Shown piece after piece: positions 41,049-52,584 of a stretch of 64,000 bases of DNA; position 1 is the stretch's first letter; every line of letters begins with the position of its first letter. The translations under genes were made by a program, and so were the position numbers. This DNA is from Tetrahymena elliotti 4EA (lineage: Eukaryota; Ciliophora; Oligohymenophorea; Hymenostomatida; Tetrahymenidae): positions 1,379,617-1,443,616 of the forward strand of contig JH720297.1 of NCBI GenBank assembly GCA_000231825.2. The letters run 5' to 3'. The notes beneath the pieces were generated by a model, which did not search any database, was not told the origin of the DNA, and was given only the letters and a program-made list of their open reading frames with translations.

Positions 41049-41979
41049 TTTAATAATATATAGTAAGCAAAGTATTTTTTTATGTTTTAGTTTTGAAGTT
41101 TATGAAATAATTAATTTCTAAAAATGTTGTTTTAATATACTATCATCACAATAAGTAAGTAAATAAATAAATAATAAAAAATAATATTAATATTTTATTC
41201 TAATATCATATCTAGTGTTGAGGTATCAATCACTACCATTATAAAAAAACAAATAAAGTTTTATCAAAAAATTTGGCTTTAAAATTTTATTTCAGAATTT
41301 TTATTTACTTTAGCTGTTCATTTGAAATTTTTTAGTTAAGGGTTTTTATTTGATTTTAGCAAGCTCTATGAAATTTTATTATTGTTAATTACTGTATTAT
41401 TTTGTAGCTGACAACTAGCTAAAATTAAAACACTTTTTACTGTTTAAACTCAGTCCCAGCTAGAGATTCTTCACACCTGCCCCCTGATTTTTATCTTATA
41501 ACCTGATGAGTCATCATTCTCTTATCTATCTTGGTTAATGCCTTGTGTCTCTTGCTTAAAAAGGTGTTAAAACTCATATTTATATATTTATGGAGTCCTC
41601 AGGTTTATTGAAGCAGGAATCATCACTCCAAATCCTAAAAATAAAAAAAATAAGAACAAATAACAGAATTTTTTAAATATTTAATATTTATTTATGCCCA
41701 AAAATTTGTAATTTTTTTGAAATTTTAAAAATGAATAATTCGATTTAAAAATTTGTATTTTGAATAAAATCTCCTTAATAATAAATAAAAAATAAGAAAT
41801 ATTGATTTTTAAAACTATTTAAAGAAATGAGCTTTCACTTACATAATATGTTTGAGAAGGACTAGCTTTAGGGACTAAATTATTGATTAAAAATTTGACA
41901 AGGAATTTAATATCAAAACTTAGATAAGTAAACCATTTAAAGGTGGAACTATAGATATTTAATTTTAAAATTACATTTC
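41049..41979. other. Spacer with a GC-elevated island
   Basis: About 930 bases after LRR3. Most is AT-rich, but 41445-41640 stands out as markedly less AT-rich (contains CAGTCCCAGCTAGAG, CACACCTGCCCCCTG and a TGATGAGTCATCA near-palindrome). No frame stays open through it. It might be part of the adjacent transposon remnant or an unrecognised RNA gene. Confidence 0.5.
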
Positions 41980-43560
41980 ACTTTAGTGCAAAGGAGCTGT
42001 GGTAGAAAGAAAATATGGGTCATTAGATTATCTTATGTAGAGAGAGAAAAATAAGGAAATGTCTATAAAAGCAAAGAGAAGAAATGTAAGAATTCATAAA
42101 TTTAATTAGATGCTTAGAGCCTAGGTTTAATATACCAAGTACATAATAATTTAGAGATGAAATATTCACCAAATTGTATGAAAATATGAAACAAAAATTG
42201 AAAGATTAGGTTTCTCCATTATTACTGATTATATAAAGACATACAACAAGCAGATAATACTAAAGAGCTTATCTAAGATTATTTATCTGAGTTTACTAAT
42301 ATAAATAAGCTAATTTTTTTGGATGCTACTACAGATAATGCTCCTAATATGGCGAAAGTAAGGTAATTATTCTAAAATATAACCTTTCACATTGATTATT
42401 TTGCACATTTTATCTAAAACTGTATAAAAAAGAACTAATTATGTTTGATGAAATAATTCGAAAAGTTAGAACAATAACTAAACTGTTTAGATGATAATCT
42501 CGTATTTTAAGTCAAATACTGACTTGAATGTAAGAGAAGCTTTAATTACCAAAACTAAAATGCCAATTAGATACATATGAATACATGAAATCCTTTCTTG
42601 ATTTTAATAAAACTCTATTGCTGATTTTATTGAAAAACCCGATTGTATCTCAAACGAAAGACTTAGATCAGCCAAGACGAGTTGATAATTTTATAATAAA
42701 TAACTTCGATATTCTAAACACTCAATGATATCTCGGTGTTCATATAATCAGATAAAAGCCCAACCATATCTACTTTGTTCCAATCAATTTAAATATAAAA
42801 AGCAGCTTATCTAAAAGAAATGAGAATGATATAGAGGATATCAAAATATTTAAAGAAAACCTTTGGATTGAATCTCATCAGAGAGAAACATAATATTACA
42901 AATTCTATAGTGATATTGGCTTGACAAGCTTACTTGATCCAAGATTAAAAAATCATGAATTTCTTGATGAAGAAAAGAAATCTTCAATCCACATATATCT
43001 CTGAGTAATTAAATTAATAAGAATAAATTAGGTAACTTTAGAATAGGAACAAGACTCAAGAAGAGTAAAATAGATAATTTGCTTAAGAAAGAATATCCCT
43101 CAACTAAAAAATATGAGGTGATCTTGTTAGTTAGAGAATAAAATAAAGTAATTAATTAAGTTCATGATAAAATTTTGGTAGCAGGTAAGAAGAAAAAATA
43201 AAAATATAAGTAATAGAATAATTGGATTAGGTTTAAAAACTTTCGAATAGATAAAAGAAATAGAGTTGTGCTAGTAATCATAAAGAAGAAATTTCTAATG
43301 TATCTTAAATTGATTTACCTTATGATTACAGTTAGGAATAAAATAATACCCTGTAATAAGTTCCAAGAATAAGAGATCTTCAACCATTTTCATAACTGGT
43401 AAGGAATAATTAGGTTAATTATTTTAAAAATGCTTTAATAATGCAGAATTTGAAGATTTACTTGCTGATTAGGCATACCAAACTTAGGATTTTTAAATCC
43501 TGTAGTATTTTATATTTGCAAGAGATAAATTCTTGCTAATTTCTATCTTAGAATTTTTAA
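41980..43560 (+). pseudogene. hAT-like transposase remnant
   Basis: Fragments in changing frames, under the ciliate code, give the landmarks of an hAT-superfamily transposase in the right order. At 42090-42205: FINLIRCLEPRFNIPS, the segment preceding the catalytic core. At 42318-42520: LDATTDNAPNMAKV (the DNAxNM region), then a cluster with a conserved-position His. Near 42920-42985: IGLTSLLDPRLKNHEFLDE, the typical LLDPR block before the C-terminal dimerisation domain. TGA stops and frame shifts interrupt it repeatedly (for example near 42520 and 43002). A weak Cys/His segment near 41990-42050 could be the remains of a BED finger. Terminal repeats were not found, so element limits are approximate. 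It is not expected to encode active transposase. Confidence 0.65.
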
Positions 43561-43934
43561 TTAAATTAATAACTTATCAAGAATTTAGCTCTGTTAATTT
43601 AGATTAACAAAAAATAATGCGATAATTAAGCTAAAGTTTAATTTATAAAAATCTAATCTTACATAAAGCAACAGGTGGGATACATATATTGGCTGGCTAT
43701 TTAGGATACTATAAACTCTCAGAAACTGGTTTACATAATGAAATATAATTATCTGTAAAGGATATATATAATTAAAAATCATGGTATATGAATACTTAAG
43801 AGTCAATTGTATTTTAGATATTTATTATGGAAAGAAATTTATCTAAACAAAATTTAATTTTCTGTAAATTATAGCATTGCATTTAAATAAATAAAAAATA
43901 AGAGAAGATAAAACATAAAAGATATTACATTTAA

Positions 43935-46900
43935 TCACAAATACTTATCATTGATAAAATATTCTGAGTAATTCTAAAATTTAATGAAATATATAATATA
44001 AGCTATGTTAGTTCCTAAAAATAAGATATATCTTATATCTAGAAGTACTATTTCTTCGTAATTGATAATGAATAGATATATACTTGTAAAAAATAGGAAT
44101 AAAGAGTAAATTAGGTTAATAGATTAAATTATCAATAACTTTTTACGATAGAAAGTTATCTAACTCTTGCTTGTATCTTTGTCTTTTAAGATTATTTTTA
44201 ATTTATTTAATTTAAAAGAATAAAAAGTTTTAATTAATCCTAATATGCTATTATAAAATATCATTTAAAAATTCATGTCAAGTTTACTACATGTTAAGAC
44301 AAAACTTATTCTTAATGAAGAAATTAATAGAAAAGCAATCAGAATATCCTTAAGATTACAAAAATCTCTGTTTGGGTTGATAAAAAATTGTTACCAGAAA
44401 AATGCTATTTCATATACTCCTATTCTTATCTTTAAATCTAAACCCTCCGATTCCTCATCAAATAACATAATTAAAAAAAAGGCCTAAGTAAATATTAAGA
44501 GTACGATTAAATAATAAATTGAATGAAGTAAAAATAATTATTATATAAACTTTGCTTTCTTTGGAGTATTTTAAATTTAATATGAATCTTAATTGTAAAA
44601 TATTTAATCAAAGTATTCTACATGGTTTATTTCTAATTAACTTTTCAGTTATTGATTGATTTTTAAATCAAAGGAATGAAGGTCTATTGACTAGTTTTAA
44701 AAAGTTACTTGTACATTAAACTATTCATTAAAATTAAAACTGAATTAATTGGCATCATTAAATTGCCTTATCTTTGAATTCTGAATTTCTATGGTAAACA
44801 AAATGTTATTTCCATAAAAATAATCTAAAATATTTTGGATATTTATCAAGGAATCAAACTCTATCTGACTAAAATGTAAATGAATTTTTCCATTTCTTTC
44901 AAATTAAAAGCATTTAATAATGCCTAAAAAAGTATCAAAGTCTATTACTGAATCAACCAGTTTGATATTTAAACTTTTTAATTGAATTTCTTTAAGTTTT
45001 TCATCTAAATATTTTAATAAGTCTTAATTATGATCAAAATTATTATTTAAAAAAAATAAATCAACTGATTCTTTTATAGCCTTATTAGTAATTCTTAAAT
45101 TGATGTAATTTATTAAAGTTTGTAATTCAAAATCTTTCAGAAGTTTTTGTTAATATTGTGAGTAAATTTTTAATTAAATTTTATTTTTTTAATTGCCATT
45201 TGTTTCAAAATATTTATCATCTTCCACAATTAATAAATCTGAAAATAGACTTTAAGAGTATTTTATTTTAATCTCATGTTATTTCTGATCAAAAGAAATC
45301 AAGAACATATATGATGATCTTAGTTAATTTCTATTTTGCAACAAATTTAGAAATGTTGAATCATGATTTGATTTTAGTAAATCATTCCAGATAAATTGAG
45401 TTTGAATGGTTTATTAAAATATATTTTTATAATCATTTAAAAAATCGGTGATGATTTATTTTAGAAAATCTAAGATTTAATTCGGTTCTTATTTCTGTGA
45501 TATTTTCTCAAAAGAATAATGTTTATTTGATATTTTACTTATTTTAAAGCTTTTTTACTCCATTAAATTGTTGTTTTGATTGTCAATGCCTTTTGCAATA
45601 ATAAGAGTATTTTCATTCAAATTAATTTCTTACTGAAGGATCTCAATTAAATCTGATAATGAATTTGTTTTGTTTTGAATATTTATTGCAAAATAAAGGT
45701 TTTAGCTACTAAATGTTAGATAATTTGACAAATTATCTATGCTAGAAATAAATACTTAAATAACCATCTACTTATTACTTTTATAGCATATTTCACTTAA
45801 TTCTGGGATCATGTCCTAAAAAAATTAATATTAGTTTTCATCAAAAGATATTATTATTTATTCTAGCTTATTCTTATCTTTAGCTTTTATTTTTAAAGAC
45901 ATTATGATATTACTTATAGAATCTGCATCTAAAGTCTCAATAAAAATCTAAAGCATGTCAATATTTTTTTTCATTTCAAAGCCCATCGAACTTTTTTATA
46001 GCCTCTTACTATAGAATTTAAAGAATATGTGGATATTTACTACATCTAATTATTCAATCAAGTATTTTGGCACATAATCTTATAGTTAAATTAAAGGTGT
46101 CTTTTAATTACATTAATATAAATACTGTTGAATTAGTTAAGGCTTATTATTAAATTTGTAATCAGTAAACCCAAGAAATAGGATGCTCTTTTCTTTCAAT
46201 TAAAAAAACTTGCAAAAATTTGGATATTAACTAACATCTGTTTCATTTCTTAATTATTTGTTTGAGTTGATGTATGCATCTACTTAAGTTATTTCATTTA
46301 TGAATATTTTTGAGCCCTAATTTTGACTCAATATCAATTCTATAATCTAAATACTATACTTATTTATTTAAATTACTTCATATTATTATTTTTCTTCATT
46401 GTAAATTATGTCGTGTAGGTTATTCATTGCATATTTAAAATGCCCTCCAAAATCTGATATTAAAAATATTTCTTTTTATGGAGGTTCCATTGAAGATCCG
46501 AGCTATATTTAGTATATATAGGAAAGACAATCAATCAAATAGTGACCTAATTTCTTAAATTCAGGCCTAATTTTATTTTTGATATCCTGGCTCTTGTTCG
46601 AATCAAAATTTTTTAGATCACCAAAATATTTCTTATCAACATCAATAAGAACTAAAAAAGTAATTATTAGTTAAGTATAATCACAAAGTATTACTTCTGA
46701 TCTTCTCCAATCTTTATTTTTTCCTTTTTCCAGAAACACCTTAAGATTATAAATTGGTGTATAAGATTATAAGTATTATTAGTATGACTCTTCTCTATCT
46801 AAAAATACTGATGCTCCAAAATCAATAAAGTAAAAGTTTAGATCATATCCAATAACAATATTTTATGGTTTAATATCAGAGTGAGCTATCTTACAAATAT

Positions 46901-47840
46901 TATGCAACTAATTCAGCTTTTATAAGAGCTAGCAAAATCCAAACTCTAAAATCATGTTATAATTATCATAGTTTGTATTAATTAAATATTGTTTGTAAAC
47001 TAAGTCGAGACTTTTTAATCCAGATTCAATAAACATAACACACTTTTCATTATAATTTTCATCTTGTTAGAATTCATAGTTAATAAAGCGTAAAGAAACT
47101 TATGTATTTTGCTTTTAAATATAATTTAAAATATCTATTTCCATTTTGACATTATCTCTAAACTCTTTAGAAGTCATTTAGGGGTCTTTTTCTAATGTTT
47201 TTAAAATAATCAATTTCTTATTATCTTTAGAAACATTCGTTTTAACTGAAACATTGTAACTTCCACTTTTATTTTGATACAGCTTTTGTATTGTTTACTA
47301 TTTTTTAGAATTAATGTAATGATTCAAGTTAAAATCATCTAAAATACTCTCTCTTTCATCTTCATCTTGCTAAAATTCTGATTATTCGAAAGATTCATTT
47401 TGAAACCCGAAAATACTATTTAGCATATCTTTTTTAACTATTTTATCTTTTATTTGGAGTTTTCCATACTACACTTTTAAGTGGTCAAGTAATTATTAAT
47501 TGCTAATTATTTATTAACAAAAGAAATAATTTTTCTCAACAATTTCTTAACTTATTTCATTTTAGCTTTGATCATGGGTTTGAGTATATTAAATGTTATT
47601 TAAATTTAAGATAGACTATTCCTCTAATTATGGCTCTCTACTTTCTTACTTAATTTGCTAAAGTTCATACTTTTTATTTTTCTTCTACTAAGTTTAATCT
47701 TCAAATCCAAAATACTATTTAATAGAATTTAAAATAGATTTCTATGTTTAAAATTCTTAGGATTAATTTTCATTTTAATATTTTCCATGATTATCTGACT
47801 AAAAAATTAATTATTAAGAAATCTAATACATGTTGCTCAT
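43935..47840 (-). CDS. Kinase C: paralogue of kinases A and B
   Basis: Intronless ciliate-code frame of 3906 nt (1301 residues) from ATG at 47840 (second ATG at 47831) to TGA at 43935-43937. Same architecture as A and B: Gln-rich N-terminus, kinase domain with SGSYNVSV, IILKTL, HSDIKPQN and IDFGA, a leucine-rich middle and a multi-pass hydrophobic C-terminus. It is closer to B than to A over most of its length, including a 199-nt stretch identical by eye to B. The short standard-code ORF at 44275-44487 on the other strand is only the antisense of its membrane region. Its upstream side runs into the second N gap, so any divergent LRR partner is unassembled or absent. Confidence 0.88.
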
Positions 47841-48517
47841 TCCAAAGTTTAAACTAATTTTACAAAAAAAGGGAAAATACTTTGCTTTTTTATTTTTATT
47901 ATGACTAAATATTAATGCTAGACAAAGATCATCAAAAAAATTAATCAGCTAAAATAGTACCAAAATAAAAGAAAATATCTTTTACAATAAATAACAAATC
48001 TTTTTTTGATGATTTTTGATGACTATCTATGTTCATTTATTTTGATGAAAATCATAAGTATATTTTAAATCCTCCTCCTCATTCATTTTTAATGAATCTT
48101 TTTATTACAACAAATAACAATATTATTATAGGAAGAAGTAATTTGATTATTCATTTTTTGTTTATTTTCTATTGTTTTTATCAAAAATAACATATTTTTT
48201 TAAAATACTAAATCTTATCCATTTAAAATTTTAAAAATATATTATTAAAAAGTATNNNNNNNNNNNNNNNNNNNNNNNNNNNNNNNNNNNNNNNNNNNNN
48301 NNNNNNNNNNNNNNNNNNNNNNNNNNNNNNNNNNNNNNNNNNNNNNNNNNNNNNNCATTTCCATCTTTGGATTAAATTTTCATAAGTAGGTATAAAAAAA
48401 ACTGTAATATTTTCATAAATTATTTTAAATTTTCATCATTTCTTATTTAAAATGTATTTTAATTTTAATTTAAAATTATATAATATAAAGGTTTATATTA
48501 ATTTAATATTCACAAAC
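47841..48517. other. Spacer containing assembly gap 2
   Basis: AT-rich sequence upstream of kinase C, then 100 N at 48256-48355, then about 160 AT-rich bases before the end of the next minus-strand gene. No gene is visible. The two sides of the gap show no overlap, unlike gap 1. Confidence 0.6.
48256..48355. other. Assembly gap, 100 N
   Basis: Exactly 100 N, a placeholder for unknown distance. Adjacency of kinase C and the M8-like gene is therefore only as good as the scaffolding. Confidence 0.99.
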
Positions 48518-49795
48518 TCAACAATATTAATTAATATTTGATGGACAGTTCAATAGAAACTAGTCTTTAATAAATGTTTTATTTGGACGACAAAAAAATT
48601 GTTTATCATCATAAAATATTTTAATTGAATGAGCATTTTGACCTTTTACACATTAATATCTTAAGCATGCAGCTTAATAAACTTACTTATTTTTACTCTT
48701 AAAGGAAAAGCAAAGAGAGTCTTTAAGATAATTTTAACAGTCAAATACGTACTCATCTTGTAAGGTAATTCCCATATTATTTTAAGAGCATTTAATTAAT
48801 CTCTTTGGTTTCTCATGCTATTAATCAGGTAAAAATTCAATAATGTATCTGTGTTATGTTTCTTAATAAAAGTAAGGTAAACTGAAAATATCTTTATCTG
48901 AAAATATAAATTCTTTGAATTATTCTTTTAAACTTTTAAAGAACAGATTACTTTTTAAATAATCTTTAGAGTTTGTGACTTGCTTTGTTAAATCAAAGGT
49001 TTAAGAATTTCTAATTGTCTTTTCTGATTTTAAATAACAACCAATGGGAATCATAAAATCAATAAAAGAAATTTAAACAAACTTTGAGAGAATATTGAGT
49101 TTTTAAGAGTTATATTTTGTTTATATTTCATCTAAATTGATAAACAGCTATCCAATTTATGGAAAGTTAGAATAAGCATTCTTGTAGCAAGTTTAAATCT
49201 CATAATATTAATTTATTTTTTGGCTGTTATAAATGACAAACAAAAGGATTTTCTATTATTACTCGAGTTGGTAAATCAGACTAGAATGAATTTATTATTA
49301 GTTTGTTTTACATCGAATAAACTTTTAGAATTTCTATAAGTTGCCTACATTATTAGGATCATCATAATTAATTTAATATTTTAGTTGATTCTTACTATTT
49401 TGAATGCTTTTAATAATTATTTATTCAATTTATTTGTTTCTTATATTATTCAGAGTAAAATCAATGTCAACTTTCAAGTTTTTTAGTTCTACATATTGAG
49501 TTTTTTAAGAATTTTAAATGTTATTTTATTAATAATATTTATAATGATTTTATTGATTTTAAATAAATATTTATATCTACTAATTAAGCATTTAATCTCT
49601 TTTTATAATTTAATTGTTTTATTCTAAAATATCTTAAAGCTTAGAGTAGTCTTAATCATAATTGTCTTATACATAATTATAAGGATTATATTAACTAGAT
49701 TATATATTTAAAGCCATATTTTTATGCTCATATAAGAATACTATGGTAACTAAAATACCTGTAATAAGTAGGAAAATTATAGATATCCTAAACAT
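48518..49795 (-). CDS. Leishmanolysin-like membrane-anchored protein, zinc motif missing
   Basis: Intronless ciliate-code frame of 1278 nt (425 residues) from ATG at 49795 to TGA at 48518-48520. Residues about 3-22 form a signal anchor or uncleaved signal peptide (RISIIFLLITGILVTIVFLY). Residues 30-110 are Gln/Asn-rich. Similarity to peptidase family M8 is suggested by a hydrophobic strand plus Cys (LLFVIYNSQK...QTCYKN), an IGQLFINLDEI segment, and a Cys-rich C-terminal part ending LNCPSNINQYC. Where M8 enzymes carry HExxH, this protein has KFVQISFIDFM (near residue 240), so it should not be a zinc protease. It could be a pseudo-protease surface protein, or the resemblance may be limited to fold. 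The ORF itself is secure; the family is moderate. Confidence 0.65.
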
Positions 49796-52584
49796 TATTA
49801 TTATAAATTCAGTGTGTGCAAAACATTTGCCATATCTTCTGTGGCTAATCATATTAAATTAAGATATCTTATATTTTTATTAATTTGACTGTTTTATTTA
49901 AATCAGAACAATAACTATTGGCTTTTATTCTTATCTTTTTTGGATTCAATTATTTTGTAATAAATTTGACAAAAATATACTCAAAGTTATCTTTTAAATA
50001 AAATCTACTGATAAAATATCCTTTACATTTTATAATAATTATTATTATTCTCAACCACTTTTTTTAAAACTTTAAATAATTGTTAGAGAATTTATAATGG
50101 GGTTATTATTTGGGCAGGAGGAAAAAAAAGTCTTTCTCCTTTCTAAAGGTACATATTTTTAAAATTATTCTTTGTATTTGCTATTTAAAAATTATCTCAC
50201 CTATTAATTTTCTCATCTTGTTAATAAAATTGAGAATTTTAATCAAAAAATAGTTTATAAATAATTTTAAAATATTTTATTTATTCTAATTGAGACCACG
50301 ACCAAGACAATAAAATACAAAATTAATAAAGATATTTAAACTTTTAATTAATTTAATTTAGAAGGATTTTGTTTTCAGATAAGAAAAAAAAGTTTAAAAT
50401 TTATGAAAAAAGTATCTGCCTTAAACTTAATAAAAATAATATGCTTCGTTTTAAATAGTTACAAATTTATAAAAAAGTTTAGGTTTTTTTATTTTATTTC
50501 AAAAAGAAATAAACTAGCACATAAAAAAATTACTTTATTAGTTTTATTAAATTAGTAAATTAAGCAAAACACTGCTAAAAAAAACTTTAAATACTCAAGA
50601 TTATACATAAATGAGTTTGTTCTCAATAGAGCAAGGATCCTACTTTATTTAGGTTATTTAAGTAAGCATATAACTAAATATTAATTTAAATTATATTCTA
50701 CTACTGATTGCTTTAAGCAAGAAACATCTTTGTAATCAATTTGACCTTAATTAATTGGTAAATCTGTTTTGTTTATTTTTTACAAACAGAAGGAAAATAA
50801 TCAATAATATTATTATAATTTAGATTTGTTAGTAAATTAAGCAAAAAACATTTTAAAAAAGACTTCACATATCGAAAGCTCTTCGCTAATAAAATTTAAT
50901 AATAAGAAAATAAGCATATTAGTATTAATTTAAATATAATTTTTATGTAATTAATATTTGAGTAAAAAATAAAAAAACTTTTATTATCTAAAAAAATACT
51001 TTTATTTTTACTAAATAATAAATGACTTTTATTTTTATTATTTTATAAGTGGTTCTTATTTTTGTTAAATAATAAACAAACACTCTTATTCTTATTATTT
51101 TATAAATAACTTTTATTTTTGTAATATTTTAAAATATTTTTATTTTTATGAAACAATAAAACACTTTTGTTTTGAAAATATCTTTATTTTTCTTAATAAA
51201 TAAAAAAATTATGTTTCTCATCAATTCGAATTAAATTAATTGGTTATCAGTTTCTTTAATTTCAGCTTAATAGTAGGAAATTCATAGATTGTAATTAGAT
51301 TAGTATGTAAAGCAAAATAATTTTAAAAAAATTCAAATTTCAATATTTATAAATTAATAAAATTGTTCTTAAATAAGGAAATATGGATATTAGTTTAGAT
51401 TATACTGTATATGTAACTAAAATAATACCTTTCAAATCACTTGAGCTTTAATTTATTGATTAGGTTTATGTCAGCTTAATAAGAGGGAAAAAATCAATAA
51501 TATCTTTTTTATTTTAGGATATTAAATTTATTTTTCATCTTTATTTTTAAAAAATTTAATTTAAGTTTAATATAAAATAAAAAAGAGGATGAAAATAATC
51601 TAATTTATCTCAATTTTTTTTTTAAGAGAAAAAATACATAATTAAAATGATTATTTTTGCTTTTTTAAATTAATTGATTCTATTTAGAGGAATTAACTAT
51701 ATTTATATCTAGATAACTAGAATATATTTTTAATGAACTTTAATGAATGAATAAGTAAGAATATTAGCAATTTAGAAGCCAAGGTAAAGAGAAGTTAAAT
51801 TTTTGGGTTTAGATAATAATTATGAATATTTAAAAAATTTTTTATAAAATTTTTATAATAAATTTTCCCCTTTTTAATGATAGCAAAATAAATATTTAGA
51901 CCATATTTTAAAGTCCAATTAAAGCCCGATTCGCACAGACTACATTGTACATAATTATAAAATACTCTTTTTCATAAATTTAATTTTTTTATGTAAAATT
52001 TTTTGAAATTTTCATAATATTATTTTATTTAAATACAAATAAATTAATAAAATTTTATTTTTCTTTGATAATTATTCTTTCAAAATACTAAAATTTTGAA
52101 ATTATTAATATTTTTATGTATGATTTTTATTTTTAATCATGAATTTTAAATTATTTTTTTATTTGTAGCTTTTTTAATTGATTGATCTATGAAGAATAGC
52201 TGATATTATATTAAGACTCTAAATTTATTTTGTTATTTGATAAACATTATTTTACAAAAAGTTTTATAATATTAATAAACATAAGAAAATGCTATTTTTC
52301 AGATAACTTGTTCTTAAATATTAAGTATTAATATTGTTAATTCAAATATTCTTCTCACTTCATGTTGAATTTCTTTAATGTAAATACTGCCAAATATATA
52401 ACCCTAAAAAAAAAATATTGATTTTATCACCATATTTTTAGTAATCTATATTGCTTCTTAGTAATAAATAATTTGCTTGTAAAACAATGTTTGCAATTAG
52501 TTTTCAATCAGTGGATTATATTTTAATTAGTTTCAATACAAACTATCAGATAATTATCTATTAAATATTGACTTGAAAAACAAA
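49796..52584. other. Long gene-poor stretch with low-complexity repeats
   Basis: About 2.8 kb with no sustained frame in either direction. It contains loosely similar blocks (about 50520-50760, 50740-50960, 51230-51480) sharing TTAATTGGT(A/T)A, TTAGTAAATTAAGCAAAA and AAAA(C/A)TTTAAA-like words, and the TTTTATTTTT minisatellite listed separately. Probably decayed repetitive DNA. Confidence 0.5.
50965..51200. repeat. Degenerate AT minisatellite, about 30-36 base unit
   Basis: Repeated ACTTTTATTTTTATTATTTT-like units, six or seven imperfect copies, with occasional C or G substitutions such as ACACTCTTATTCTTATT. Almost pure A+T. Confidence 0.6.

Noticed and set aside
41505..41560. CTGATGAGTC resembling a hammerhead ribozyme core or a snoRNA C box
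   Set aside because: No following GAAA core or stem III for a hammerhead, and no correctly placed D box; only the near-palindrome TGATGAGTCATCA is certain.
44275..44487. 70-residue + strand ORF
   Set aside because: Antisense of the hydrophobic C-terminus of kinase C, where the minus-strand frame is conserved in three paralogues.
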